Below are positions 11,957 to 23,130 of a stretch of 64,000 nt of DNA, piece after piece. A model generated the notes under the pieces. It searched no databases and was not told the DNA's origin. It saw nothing but the letters and a program-made list of their open reading frames with translations. Numbering within the stretch: position 1 is the stretch's first letter; each line of letters starts with the position of its first letter. Where the stretch lies: the NCBI GenBank assembly GCA_037074615.1, contig CM073569.1:4718001-4782000 (forward strand), in the 5' to 3' direction. This stretch comes from Leucaena leucocephala. Taxonomy: Eukaryota; Streptophyta; Magnoliopsida; Fabales; Fabaceae. Both the position numbers and the translations under genes were made by a program.

Positions 11957-13184
11957 TAATACCAGGTTATGGTTTAACGGGTAAGAGCCAGCTTCTTTCT
12001 CAAACAAAGAAGAAGGATAACTTGTAAAGAATTGGCCTATTCGGTGCCGATACCATCCATACCTTTTGTTTTAAGTATCTGGAGGGGAAAATACAGAAAA
12101 AATGAAGAAGAAGAAGAAGAAGAAAATTTGAAAAAAGTTTAGCTTTCTTTCTGTGATACGTATATAAAAGGTGTTTGAATATATATATTATAAAAAAAAA
12201 TGCCAAATTGTACTTTCTCATATCTGAGATGTGTGTCAAAAGTACCCACAGAGAAGAAGATCATCATTATAAGTTCATGTTCCCAGAGATGGGGAGGTCA
12301 ATATATTTTTTTTCACTATAATTTTTTTTTCGTTGACATTTTCTCTCTCTCCTAGCTGTAGGCAAGAATTAATGAACATCAGCAGAAGTGAGGGATTTTG
12401 TTGCAGAAGTCTCTGATGTTCTGATAGCTTCCTCATAAAGTTTCTAGTTTTACCACTGTAACTAGAAGTTGTGACTGCAGGAGAATATTATTTTACCTGA
12501 ACAAAAAATCATCATCATCATGATTATGTGTACAAATAATTCTACAGTAAACAATCCATTTCTCAATTTTAAATATGTAATGATGATTTTTTGTCTGTCA
12601 TTCATTGCTTTACTTGCTCCCAAATGCCATCATCATAGAGATAGAACCACAGATAATGATAATAAAGTACATTTTACTCCTCCTAATCTGGTAAAAAGAA
12701 CCCCATACGTACATAAAATAACATCATAGTCAACCATTCAAATTTCTATATGATTGAAAAATTTCTCAGCAATGAATTACAAAGATGAAACTATGAAAGA
12801 AATGTTTATCAAAACTTTGGCCTTGGAACCATCAAAGTATAAATATGACTATTGAACTGCAACTTCTTCCCCGATCAGGATGAAACTTTAGGAAATTTTC
12901 TTCTGTGATGTCTATTTTCAAACTTTCTAATTAAAACCAGTATTCTGATATAACATTACAAGAAAGAACAATTAAGTATTTTAGAAACAACATCTAAGTA
13001 TTATCCTCACACTATAGAGTTTTATATTAGAGAGCCTCACAATTGAAGTATCAGTATGATTTATAAGTTTAAAGAGTTCTCAAACATATTAGTCTTTTGA
13101 GATTTGTTCTCTCGATTGTGATCGTAACATATACCTGGTGTTACAGCAGGTGTCCGCGATCCTGAAAGAATAGGAAGAAGAAAA
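11957..13184. other. Intergenic space between two convergent genes
   Basis: Holds the 3' UTRs of the DUF1336 gene (+) and the WRKY gene (-). No further coding exon was found. The GAA-rich run near 12100-12125 and AT-rich stretches carry the usual plant polyadenylation-like sequences, but no site can be assigned with confidence. Confidence 0.5.
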
Positions 13185-15646
13185 CTAGGTTATCCGTTCT
13201 TCCTTGAGCCTAAGACGTGCAACAGTCTGTTGTTGTTGCTGTTGGTGGGGCCCAATAGGTCCGCCATTGAAACTGTGGGCTCTGAGCTGTGATGCAGATG
13301 AATTGTTGGCGATGGTGTGGCTGTTAGGTTTAGCAGCAGGCACGTCGTGATTGTGTTTTCCTTCGTACGTTGTAATAACAGCTTTAGGATCTGAGGATGC
13401 CCTCTCCACATGTTTCCTAACATTGCAGCCCGTGGTCGTGCACTTGTAGTAGCTCCTACGTATATATCACAGACAAATTTTCTAGATATTGTAGTATATA
13501 AATTAACATATACTACCCTGTCTTAATTAAAAAATCTCATTGAATTTTTTAAAAAAATTAAAAAAACTAAATAAATTACGTAATTATAACATATGCTATA
13601 TATATAATTTTTTTAAAATGATTAGTTTATAGTCAAATAAATTAGTTTGATAAAAAAAATATAAATATTTTAAAATAATTTATTTAATTTTTTTAATCTC
13701 TCTAAAAAAAGTTAATGGAGTTTTATAATTAGAACTACAGGTAATATAATACAATCTGAGTCATGAATACAAAAAATTAAGGTTTTTTGTTAAGCAAGTT
13801 TTGATTATGAAAAAGTAGGAAAAATAAGTTAATGATAACTACATGTTAGTAGTCTTAAAAAGTGATTTTCATTGAAAAATATTACATCTTGCAGATCGAT
13901 ATGACTATTTTCGTTAGATTTTTCAAGTGGATTACCATAAATTAATCATGTTGTTTAAAAAATATAAAAAAACTCTAATGAGTCAGTCACACCTTAGTCT
14001 AATCTTTTTTTGTTCAAGAAAAAGACTATCATAGTATCTCTAATATCGTTAAAGTATCGAGGGGATCAAGTTCACTTAAATAATCTAATATTCAGCTTCA
14101 ATTTACTGCACCAGATGAGAATCCATGTGGGATTTTAAGGCTTTTAAAGCTACCTTCAATTTAATTAAAAAAAATTACTCTATCATTTATTTGTGTATAT
14201 TTTGATATCATCTATTTAAAGAAAATTATCAATATATATATAATGATATATATATTAAGCATCTTTTTATCATATATATAATTCTTTTTTTTTTATAGTA
14301 TCATATATATAATTCTAACACCGTTAGTTTCGAATAAAACTAAACTTAACATGTAAATGTGTTGTTAATATTTAAAATTTTATCGGTGACATCTTTTGTT
14401 AATGAAATTAATGGTATTTTTTTTTAAATGAAACTAACATTGTCAAAAAAATTTGGCCAAATAAGAGATGGATGTTGAAGGAGAGAATTAACCTTGGGAA
14501 AGGGTTGCCTTTGACAACTTTTTGGCCATATTTTCGCCATCGATACCCATCGTCAAGCAGGTCAACTTCACTTGTTGTCTGCACAATAATCCTTGGTTCC
14601 ATGGCTGCCCTATGCGAACTTACTCCCTCAGACACCATACCTTCTGTATTTCTGCAAAACCCAAAATAAAATTCTCTTCTTTAGCAAATCAAACAAAACA
14701 TAATACAATCCCATCATCATCAACAATGAAAAAAACCTTGCCTCCTCCTCTTTAGCTCAGGCTCATCATTATTTTTCTCCTCCATTTCATTATCTGCAGC
14801 TTCCTCACTCTCACTTGATCCTTCTGCTTCTTGTTGTTCACCTGTTGATGACTCCCACGTTGTTGTTCCTCGTACATTATTTGAGTTCTCACTCGCGTGC
14901 TTGTTGTTGTTGTTGGTGGTGGTGGGGCGAGGAGCTTGATGATTATGTTGTCCTTTGTAAATGATGGCGACAACATGGTCATCGTAGAGAGATCTCTCCA
15001 CCTTCTTCTTCACGGGGCAATTCGGATGCGTGCACTTGTAATAACTCCGAGGGAATTCACTGCCTTTCACCTGTTTTTGACCATACTTACGCCAGTTGAA
15101 TCCATCATCAGGACATTCCTTCATTGACGACGACGTCGTCGTACCAGAATGTGGTATTTGATGAGCTTGTTTAGCCATGGAAGCTGCCGATAAAGACGAA
15201 GATGGATTCTCGTTGACCTGCACGACCTGAGCTGAGACCTGTGTTAAATGCCTCGCAAATTTTTATGTCAGTATCAATTCAATATATATATATATATATT
15301 GGTTAACAATCATTCTTCTTCCTTAAGGACGATAGATTTTATTTACCTGAGAAGCTGCGAAAAGCCTCGCCGGAAGCATGAACATCGGGGACTGATGCTC
15401 AACGGAAGGCCTATCCTGTTTAAGTCCAGTGACGGCTCCACCATCCGACGGCATGGCGCCGGCGAGAAGTTGGGAGAAGGACTTGAAGTCGTCGTTGCCG
15501 TTGAAGAAATTGGAAACGAGAGTCATGGGACCAGGACTGAAGCCAAATCCGGCGGCGCTGGCAGAGGAGCCGCCATTGAAAAGCTCGTCGATGGAAGTGC
15601 CTGGCGGCGGCGACGACGGTGGTGGTTGGTCACCAATTCCACCCAT
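13185..15646 (-). CDS. Group I WRKY transcription factor, WRKY3/4-like
   Basis: Four coding exons on the minus strand: 15646-15347, 15238-14737, 14643-14493 and 13455-13185. They encode 407 residues starting MGGIGDQPPP. Two WRKY domains are present. The first has WRKYGQK at 149-155 with zinc ligands C169, C174, H198 and H200. The second has WRKYGQK at 303-309 with C323, C328, H352 and H354. The last intron splits the Arg codon of PR-SYYKC, the conserved intron position of WRKY C-terminal domains. The linker EPRIIVQTTSEVDLLDDGYR is typical of WRKY3/4. An N-terminal SP-rich segment (SPGPMTL) resembles the kinase-docking region of group I members. WRKY3/4 bind W-boxes (TTGACC/T) in the nucleus and shape pathogen and stress responses. 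The protein is about 100 residues shorter than AtWRKY4 (about 514). Domain 1 has 23 rather than the usual 22 residues between Cys2 and His1. Confidence 0.93.
13456..14492 (-). other. Long last intron of the WRKY gene
   Basis: A 1,037-bp AT-rich intron (donor GTTAAT at 14492, acceptor CGTAG at 13456) within the second WRKY domain. Apart from low-complexity TA stretches near 14230-14310 nothing is recognisable in it. Confidence 0.8.
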
Positions 15647-15659
15647 TGGGATTGATTAG

Positions 15660-16149
15660 AATTAGACAAAATGGAGAAAGACTAAAATAAAACGCAGGGT
15701 CTTGGTCCATTAGATCTAAAATTTGAGGAATTTTTCTTTTTTCTTTTTCAAAAAAAAAAAAAAAAGTCCACGCAGGGTATCTGCAAAAGTGGAGGATACA
15801 GAGTAGCAATTTGTTTAATTGTTTTGAGAGGGCAAAAATGATAGGTTAGTACTTCGTGGTGGGGCCCTTGTAATGAGATTAGCTAACTGCCACAGGACAT
15901 GGAGGGAATTGACTTAATTGACCTCGAAGACTTTGGAAATTACGTGCCTTTTGGGTCGTTGGCCCTATTTGGACACCTCTATGACGTGGGACCATTACCA
16001 TCCATCCTTTTGACATTTGGCATCTTACCACTTATTACTTACTAGAAAATTCAATTATTAAGTTTTTGTGTCCGGTACTAATTACGTTAGATTGTCTCAA
16101 TTTAAAATCTCACTAATTCAATTTTCTATAGTTTATTGCATGTAATCAA
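15660..16149 (-). promoter_or_regulatory. WRKY promoter with paired W-boxes
   Basis: Upstream of the WRKY start codon, TTGACT (15909-15914) and TTGACC (15918-15923) lie in tandem with a three-base gap, about 265 bp from the ATG. These are classical WRKY binding cores, and paired W-boxes in WRKY promoters are often used for auto- or cross-regulation. A poly-A/T tract at about 15750-15765 lies closer to the gene. Function is inferred from motif content only. Confidence 0.5.
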
Positions 16150-16413
16150 TACTATTTCTCTAATTTTTAATATAAAATATAATTAAAAAATTTATTTTAA
16201 TTTTAAATATAAGACATATATTTTATATTTATCAATTTTTTTAAATTATTTTTATTGATACTTTCTCAAGAATAATCAAATAAGAGAAGGAGATAGAGTT
16301 AAAAAAACGATTATAATATTTTAAAAAGAATATATCATATTAACTAATTTAACTAATTTTTTTAATCTAATTAAATTAATTAAATAGATTTTATATTAAT
16401 GACATAAGGAGTA
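16150..16413. mobile_element. Stowaway-like MITE copy 1
   Basis: Starts TACT..TTTTTAATATAAAAT and ends with the inverted equivalent ATATTAATGACATAAGGAGTA, so the ends pair and TA borders both sides. The interior (ATCATATTAACTAATTTAAC-type sequence) recurs at 34384-34642, 40260-40500, 52151-52376 and 63278-63526. No coding capacity. TA target preference and TACTCC-type ends fit the Tc1/mariner Stowaway group. Confidence 0.55.
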
Positions 16414-16820
16414 TTAAGTATGTATGAATAAACTTAAAATTTTATTTTATTTTTAAAGAAAATTAATAGCTTCACCACTTTTTCTTAATTTTAATTTGAT
16501 GGAATGATTAGAGGTGACTTATAATAATGATGAACACAAAGAAGCTTACTCTCTCTAGTTTTTTTTATAAAAAATAACTACTAAAATCAAACGATTTAAA
16601 ATATTAATTAAAATTAATAAATATATAAAATATGTATTTTTTCAATTATACCTCTATTTATAAAGAGGGTGCATGACAAATAATGAGTGAAAATTGATTG
16701 TAGAGGTAATAAGTTGGACATTTTAATGAGATAAAAAAAATAAAAAGATGAGTTTAAAATTCCAGACAAAAAAATCATTCTTTATATTTAATACCACTTA
16801 TACTCATACGTAGAGAGATT
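16414..16820. other. AT-rich intergenic DNA, nothing recognised
   Basis: No coding region or clear repeat end between the MITE copy on the left and the SINE on the right. Confidence 0.4.
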
Positions 16821-16821
16821 A

Positions 16822-17095
16822 TTTTTTTTGTTACAATAATGTTTAAAAATAGATTTGGCTCATTCACGATCTAAGGGTAGGGTGAAGTCTCACTACCTCT
16901 TAGGCGATATTAATATCGGACAGGGCGAGTCGTATATTACTTTTAGGAGTAAACTTAAGCACTCAGGAGTTAGGATGTCTTCCTAAACGTTGTGACTGGA
17001 ACCACAATAAAGTGGTACTTTCCAGAGATCAAACATATTCTAAATAATCATATGTCTCACTCATTTATCAGTTAAACTTATGACATTGTTGCTTA
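16822..17095 (-). mobile_element. tRNA-derived SINE (family 2), minus strand
   Basis: Read on the minus strand it begins with a tRNA-like head (AAGTTTAACTGATAAATGAG, A-box-like, then a B-box-like GTTTGATCTC), continues into the family body with CGACTCGCCCTGTCCGATAT, and ends near an A-rich tail (T-run at about 16820-16830 on the plus strand). Related copies lie at 45077-45271, 45284-45478, 45506-46521, 48005-48220 and 50316-50584. Target duplications are not clear here, so the ends are approximate. Confidence 0.6.
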
Positions 17096-17099
17096 TTCA

Positions 17100-17540
17100 A
17101 AAAGGACTTGGGAGTAACATTTATTCAACTACATAATAAGATCAATCCTTGCATTGTAGGGGTAATACATTTTAAAAAAAAAAAAAACTATAGAATAAAA
17201 ATTTAATAAAAACTGAAGAAAAAGTCTATAGTACACGAACTAAATAGAAATTTTACTGTAAAACATATTTTAATCTAATACAATAGAATAATAATTTATA
17301 TTAAATATATTAGAGACATTTGCTACTAATCCTTGGCTTATTTATTTATTTGTTGGTTTACTATTTGACAACAAACTTTGTAAGAAAAGAAAAATTAATG
17401 AATTCATGTATGTCGTTTGGTCCTTTTCTTCACCTAAGAATAAGTAATTAAGTATCTCCAATCGAAGCTGGTAGCCCAATTTGGTAAAACTCTATTGTAA
17501 GTTGGCAATTTGGGCCCACATGATGACTGCAAGCTGGTCT
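17100..17540. other. Intergenic DNA, nothing recognised
   Basis: A-rich and T-rich stretches with no coding signal, between a SINE and a hAT-like element. Confidence 0.4.
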
Positions 17541-17542
17541 CT

Positions 17543-18340
17543 TAGGGACGTTCATAAAACCCGCGGCCCAATATGTCTACCCGAGCTCGCAAAAAAATAG
17601 CTTTGTCCAGCCCGATAAATATAGGGCAGGACTAGGCATCGGGCTGCAAAATGCAGCCCATGTTTTTTTCGGGCTGGGCACCGGGCAGAGGGGTTGCCCT
17701 GCCCATGAGCACCCCTTTTTTTATTTTTTTTTTATTTTCTCTGTAGATGCTACAATTAGAAGGGAGAATATGATAGTTATTGGTGACTAAATAGTCATTT
17801 TAGAAATATAAGTAGTTAAGTACGTAAGTTATATATTTTAATATTTATAACTACATTAATTTTTTTAACTTTATTAATCATAATATGATTACATTACAAA
17901 TTATAATTATTTATTTTATTTTTTTAGATACTTCATCTTTGTCAACATTTGGGAAATTGATATAAAGTTGTAATTATAAACTATTTAGACTTCAAGTTTT
18001 TTTTATATGCAAGAAATTTTAAGATTTTAATTATTATCTTTTTGTTACCTTATTTTTAGTGGATTATAGATATTATTTAACTCTTGAAAACATATGAATA
18101 TGATATTATTTTAGAAGTTTATAATTACAGATTTTTTCCACAACATGAGCATTGCATCACAACTTGGGCATGCCCAACCCGCCTACGCCCAGCCCACCCA
18201 TGCCCAGCCCAGCCCAAAATAGTTAGGGTTTTTATCGGGTAGGGCTGGGCATCGGGCTATAAAATACAGCCCATACTTTTTCTGGGCAGGACACCGGGCA
18301 AGAGAATCACCCTACCCAACCCTGCCCATAAACACCCCTA
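17543..18340. mobile_element. hAT-like non-autonomous element (copy C)
   Basis: The ends are inverted: TAGGGACGTTCATAAA on the left and the complement of AAACACCCCTA on the right. The direct repeat GTCTCTT flanks it. The outer 120-180 bp at both ends are GC-rich with repeated GGGC/GCCC words (CATCGGGCTGCAAAATGCAG and similar), while the 450-bp core is AT-rich. The same end structure is seen at 27095-27827 and 45641-46392. Short inverted ends of TAGGGGTG type with 8-bp duplications are characteristic of plant hAT elements. It has no transposase, so it must have been moved in trans. Confidence 0.7.
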
Positions 18341-18789
18341 GTCTCTTCTATACCTTGACATATTGTTTGGTTTGAAGGAAGGGATATAATTCTGTTGTAG
18401 TATGACCAATATGCCCTTGGTTTATTTTGATAATCCAAAAATATCATCTTTCCAATAAATATCGCAGACTCACAGTTCGCAGAGGCCGTGAGTTGCCATG
18501 TTCGTCTTGCTCCAGACAAGTTCCACATCATCACCTTCAGCACCCACCATATCATAAAAAAAAAACCCTTATTTATTTATGAAAAAATCCTAAAAAATAC
18601 CTATTTAAATTTTAAAATTTCTTTTACTATATTTTATAAATTAGTTATAATTTTTGTAAAAATATTTATATTTTTTTTATAAAAAGTTTTAATTTAAAAT
18701 TTTAAAATTTAAACGGATTTTTTTAAAATTTTCCTTTTATTTATTCATTCATCTTTTTACAATTATATTTAAATGGTCACTCAGTGAGT
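18341..18789. other. Intergenic DNA, nothing recognised
   Basis: A-rich and T-rich sequence between two hAT-like elements. A short GC-richer segment near 18460-18545 has no recognisable coding similarity. Confidence 0.4.
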
Positions 18790-18797
18790 AATAAGTA

Positions 18798-19223
18798 AAG
18801 GTGTTTATGGATAGATGAACAATGACAGGATAGGACTTTCGTCCTGTGTCCTATTCTAAAAGTGTCACAGTCCTAAGGATGGGATGTCCTGACCATAATT
18901 TTTTTTAAAAAAATTAATATAAAAAAGTAATTATATTTTCATCAAAACAATTAAACATATATATTAATATTCACTTGTTTATATTATATTCAAAAATTGT
19001 TTATAATAATATATATTAATGATAATATTAATATTATACAATATATATTAATATAAATAAAAAATACATATATAAATATATTTGGATGAGACGAGATGTC
19101 CCATCACAGTTTATTCTATCTTGAAAATTTTTGGAACGATACCGTCCCGTCACGATTATAGCCAGGACCGGGATTAGCTAGGACAAGACAACATGAATAC
19201 CCTTAGTGCCGTTAAACACCCCT
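18798..19223. mobile_element. hAT-like non-autonomous element (copy E)
   Basis: Ends AAGGTGTTTATGG and the complement of TTAAACACCCCT form a short inverted repeat. The flanks AATAAGTA (18790-18797) and AATAGGTA (19224-19231) match at 7 of 8 positions, fitting a hAT 8-bp duplication. Subterminal regions repeat GTCCTAT/GGGATGTCC-type words in inverted orientation (for example GATGTCCCATC near 19090). An end fragment of the same kind occurs at 23058-23130. Confidence 0.6.
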
Positions 19224-19231
19224 AATAGGTA

Positions 19232-19655
19232 TGGAGAAAATATAAATAAGCTATTATTATTCTTTCTTTTTTTATATATAAAAAAAGTTTAGATAAATCG
19301 GGACTCGAGGATTCATCAGGATATAACTCCAGGTTTAAACAGCGCTCAAGAGGTACCAACGCACACCACCAAAAACCAATAAGCTGCTAAGAATAAAGGT
19401 ACTGGTGCAAGTAATGGTAAAACGAAAAAGAGTTGGGTGTAAATATGTGCTAAAGAGTTGTATAAACAGTAAATTCTCGCCAACACAGCTTCTGTTCACA
19501 CCATGGAACAGTTCAACATTCAGGGAATGATCTAACACCAGAAATTATAGCTTGCGGATCCCATAATTCAAACTTTAAACTTTGTTTAATTCTAACTCAC
19601 AATAGATAAAAAAAAATATAACTAAATTATCGCAGTTAAACTGACACAGCCATTA
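19232..19655. other. Downstream flank of eIF5A
   Basis: Contains the probable 3' UTR of eIF5A (minus strand). A small minus-strand reading frame at 19335-19538 has no domain and is not supported. Confidence 0.45.
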
Positions 19656-21382
19656 TTACTTAATATCCTTCAGTGCACAAATCTGCTCCTCACCCATGGC
19701 AGACATAACACTCACAACCAGATCTTTACCCTCAGCAAAGCCACCCTGGATCTGCACATAACAGAATCAATTCAGTGCAACATAATGGTGATTCATATAA
19801 ATAAGGACATGACATATTTCATGACACTTTAATGACCATGCCTTATGCCTTATAACACAAATTTAGAAAAATATGCCTCAAATGTTTAACCTCTGCATCG
19901 GTGCCATTCTACTATTGAAACTTGGCAAAACCTCGTTGAGTTAATCAAAAGGAGGGGATCAAATTAACTAACCTGTGTAAGCAGAGCTTCATCAGTGGGA
20001 AGCCTCAGATCATCCTTGGTACCACCGGAGTCAGTCAGCAAACTCACCTAATATATTTCAGAAGAACAAAATATCTTCATAACCAGATTACAGTTCCGCA
20101 ATGCGAATAAAGGGAAAAAAAGATGAAACAGTAACCATACAAATCCATCCTCTGAGATATCAATCAGCTGGTAATCAGTGCGGTTGACGTGTGGGACCTG
20201 TAACACAGATACGAGCTTTAATATCTCAAGAGCATGTAAAGTTCAAAGGCTTATATATAAATTTAAAACAAAAGAATCTCATACATCACAGTTGTGTGAA
20301 GAAGGAACGATATCTTCCAGCTTTTTCCCAGTAAAAATGTCAATGCCAACAAAGTGACACTTAGCATGTCCATGCTTCCCAGTTTTGGAAGTTGAAACCT
20401 CCACAACCTGTTAGAAAGAAAGACAAAAATGTAACTAATATTCATAAATAGCCAAACCACCTTGGGCGAGAGAGACAGAAGGACAGACAACATTAAGTAT
20501 GAAATATTTGAAGGAAAAGTGGGGCAACCATTGAGAGGAATCAATTTTAACAAGATCTGCATACAAGAGACCTAGAACATGAAAGGAAGTGACTCGGTTA
20601 ACCCGGATTCAAAATTGGTTATCACTTACCAGTTACCAGTTCCTTTTCAATTAATAGCAGTGTGAAGGGGTCCTTATCAATAATCAATAATCAATAATTC
20701 TCTCTAAAAGGGATTAGTTAAAAGGGGCTTCAAAACAACAATTCCTCAAACTCACATAAAGTAGAAGACAGCATGCTAAAGCAAATCCTAACAATAGACC
20801 AGATAAAATCAGACCCAATATATGCTCCTAAAACTCATCTTGTTCTATACTTCAACAACGGGAACTCAGCAAAACCATAAATTCAGCACTCAAACACACA
20901 GTAATAATAAATAAAAGGCATATACAGAGTAAGCCATCAAGATAAAGATTAGGCAACAACCAAATTCAAAACAAGCTTTGATAAGATTCTAGATATGATT
21001 GGGAGCAAAAGAGATTACTGCCAACGGATTTAACAATTTTCAACCAAAAAAGAGGTAAAGTTACCATAGATAAAATTTCAGCCACATATAACCTTAATAA
21101 GCAAATTGAAACCATTTGTCGCAGAGGCCAAAAAAATCCCAGAAAATATAAATAAATAAAAATAAATGACGATATAGTGTAAGAAATTGACACACAACAG
21201 ATCCAAAGAAGCAGAAACAAAAGGATAAGTGGAAATCGAAGAGAAGGAATGAAAGGAACCTTGCACGGCCTGTTTTTAATCACAATGTAACCGTTCTTAC
21301 GGATAGTACCGGCCTGCTGAGGGAAGGTCTTTGAAGCTCCGGCATCGGCTTTGGACTCGAAATGATGTTCTTCGTCCGACAT
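19656..21382 (-). CDS. Eukaryotic translation initiation factor 5A
   Basis: Five coding exons on the minus strand: 21382-21260, 20407-20285, 20197-20141, 20047-19973 and 19751-19656. All introns are GT-AG and in phase 0. They encode 157 residues, close to the 159-160 usual for plant eIF5A, and the protein ends ALKDIK, slightly shorter than most. The hypusine site is intact: K52 in STSKTGKHGHAKCHF is the lysine modified by deoxyhypusine synthase and hydroxylase. The N-terminal SH3-like barrel (KNGYIVIKNRPCKVVEV) and C-terminal OB fold (NRTDYQLIDISEDGFVSLL to SAMGEEQICALKD) are both present. eIF5A binds the ribosomal E site and promotes peptide bond formation at stalling motifs and termination in the cytosol. 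The 852-bp first intron right after codon 41 is long, as in other plant eIF5A genes. The 5' flank is GA-rich (21400-21440). Confidence 0.97.
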
Positions 21383-21641
21383 GCCTCCGCCTCAAACCAG
21401 AGAGAGAGAAAAGAGTGAGAGAGAGACGAGAAGCAGGAGAAACAGGGTAATCGCGATTTTACAGGGGATTATGATGATGGCAGGGAATTTTGTTTGCCCT
21501 TGGTTGGATCAAATATATACTATTTATAATTATATTAAATATTTATTATTTTATATTTTCAATATAATTAATATAATAATATATGATTAATTTCAGTAAC
21601 CAACCATCTATGTAAATCTAGTATAAAAAACTTGCTTATCT
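21383..21641 (-). promoter_or_regulatory. eIF5A leader and proximal promoter
   Basis: Immediately upstream of the start codon lies a purine-rich leader (GAGAGAGAGA runs at 21400-21435), common in plant 5' UTRs. The AT-rich stretch at 21520-21590 may contain the core promoter. No specific operator was identified. Confidence 0.4.
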
Positions 21642-22433
21642 TGCAAATGAGTTTTAAATTAAACTTTTCCAATTTACATATATTTGCAATTAATCTTCTT
21701 TTATTTACAACTGAATTTCCAATAGTTAAGGTTTGTAATTCATATTTTACTATTTACAATTGAGCCATGTGTCAGTCATGTATAAATATTTTTATCTATT
21801 TATTTTTTATTTAAAGTTTTGGTACTTTTAATATTTCAAAAACTCATAATCTTGTATTTTAAAATGATGAAATTCCTTTAATTTCCTCTCTTGTCATTCT
21901 CCCTAAAAACGCTAAGGAGGATGCGCCACGTGGTGGTGGGATCTCCGTTAATTAAGCTCATATTATTGCATTTTAAATTAAATTTGAGTCTCCTAAATTA
22001 TACCATATCAAATTCATGGATATCATATAATATAATCATGTGAGAACTTCCACTATACTAAGGCCGAAGAGAAAACTCCAACTACATACCTACGTTTTTG
22101 GGGTTGTTTTTGTAATTAACCATGACTTTTAGAAAGTTAACTCCTCCTTAAATTCCTGTTTGACTTACTTGTTTAATTATTTAATTTCCTTTAAGAATTT
22201 CAATTAAATAATGAAAAAAAGGAGACTTCAATAATAAATCTATGTTGTTAGACAATTAGTTCAATTAATTGGATTTAAGTTTGTGGGATGTTTTAATCGT
22301 TACTTAGAGAGAAGTTAACATATATCTTCTTTTTGTGAATATGTTGTTTGTCATCCTACAAGAAAATGTTTAGTTGCTCTTAGGAGGAGGGCTCATTGTA
22401 TTTTTTTTTTTGTTGATTATGGGAGAATTTTAT
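21642..22433 (+). repeat. Long direct repeat, copy 1 (left of LINE relic)
   Basis: About 790 bp that reappears with moderate divergence at 24351-25175 in the same orientation. Shared landmarks in order: AATGAGTTTTAAATTAAACT, ATTTACAACTGAATTTCCAA, a G-box (GCGCCACGTGG at about 21925), AATTTGAGTCTCCTAAAT, AGAGAAAACTCCAACTACAT, and GGGCTCATTGTATTTTTTTT. It is not coding. The pair encloses the LINE relic, so it could be an old segmental duplication, or decayed LTRs into which a LINE inserted. Confidence 0.75.
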
Positions 22434-23130
22434 ACATTAGATATACACTCCTCTAGTCTTATTTATAATGTAGAAAGAATATTTTGTTGTCATATTTATA
22501 AATCAAATTATTAAATTTTTATATAAATATACAATTTAACCTATTATATATTATTGAGAACACTTTGGACCATTGGGGTAGAGTATGTATTTTATAAGGG
22601 CAAAATTAAAAATTTATTAAATTTTAAAACTTTTTTGCCAAATTATTACATTTTAAAAGCGAGTTAATGAGATTTATGATTTTTTAATATCAATTAAACA
22701 TATTCGAAGTGGCTTATAAATAGGATCGTTTGAATACATATATGTATGTTATCAGTTAGTCCGTGAGAAGGATCACATCCTATTTAGCTTTCTTGAGGAG
22801 GTTCTCTATTTAGACCACATGAATGCATATAACATGGGAGTATTCTCCAACCCCAATAATGAATTAAATATTTATCTTATTAGGATTAAAATTATTTATC
22901 ACTTATGAAAATACGAGTCTTATACTTTTAATGTTTGATTTTCTATTTTGTTTAATATAATTTTAGTTTCTCTATTTATGGTGAGTGCCATGAATTAATA
23001 GAAAGTTAGCCAATAACATGTGTTAGGTAGGTAGTACCACACGATATAGATTATATTAGGGGTGTTCACAGAACGAGACCCTAGTCTCAGGTCCTATCTT
23101 GTCCCAGGGTATCCTAGTCCAATGTCAAGT
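22434..23130. other. Intergenic DNA with a hAT-end fragment
   Basis: AT-rich. At 23058-23130 a TAGGGGTGTTCACAGAACGA start followed by GTCCTATCTTGTCCC-type words matches one end of the hAT-like element at 18798-19223. The other end is absent, so this is a truncated copy, possibly cut by the adjacent LINE relic. Confidence 0.45.
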
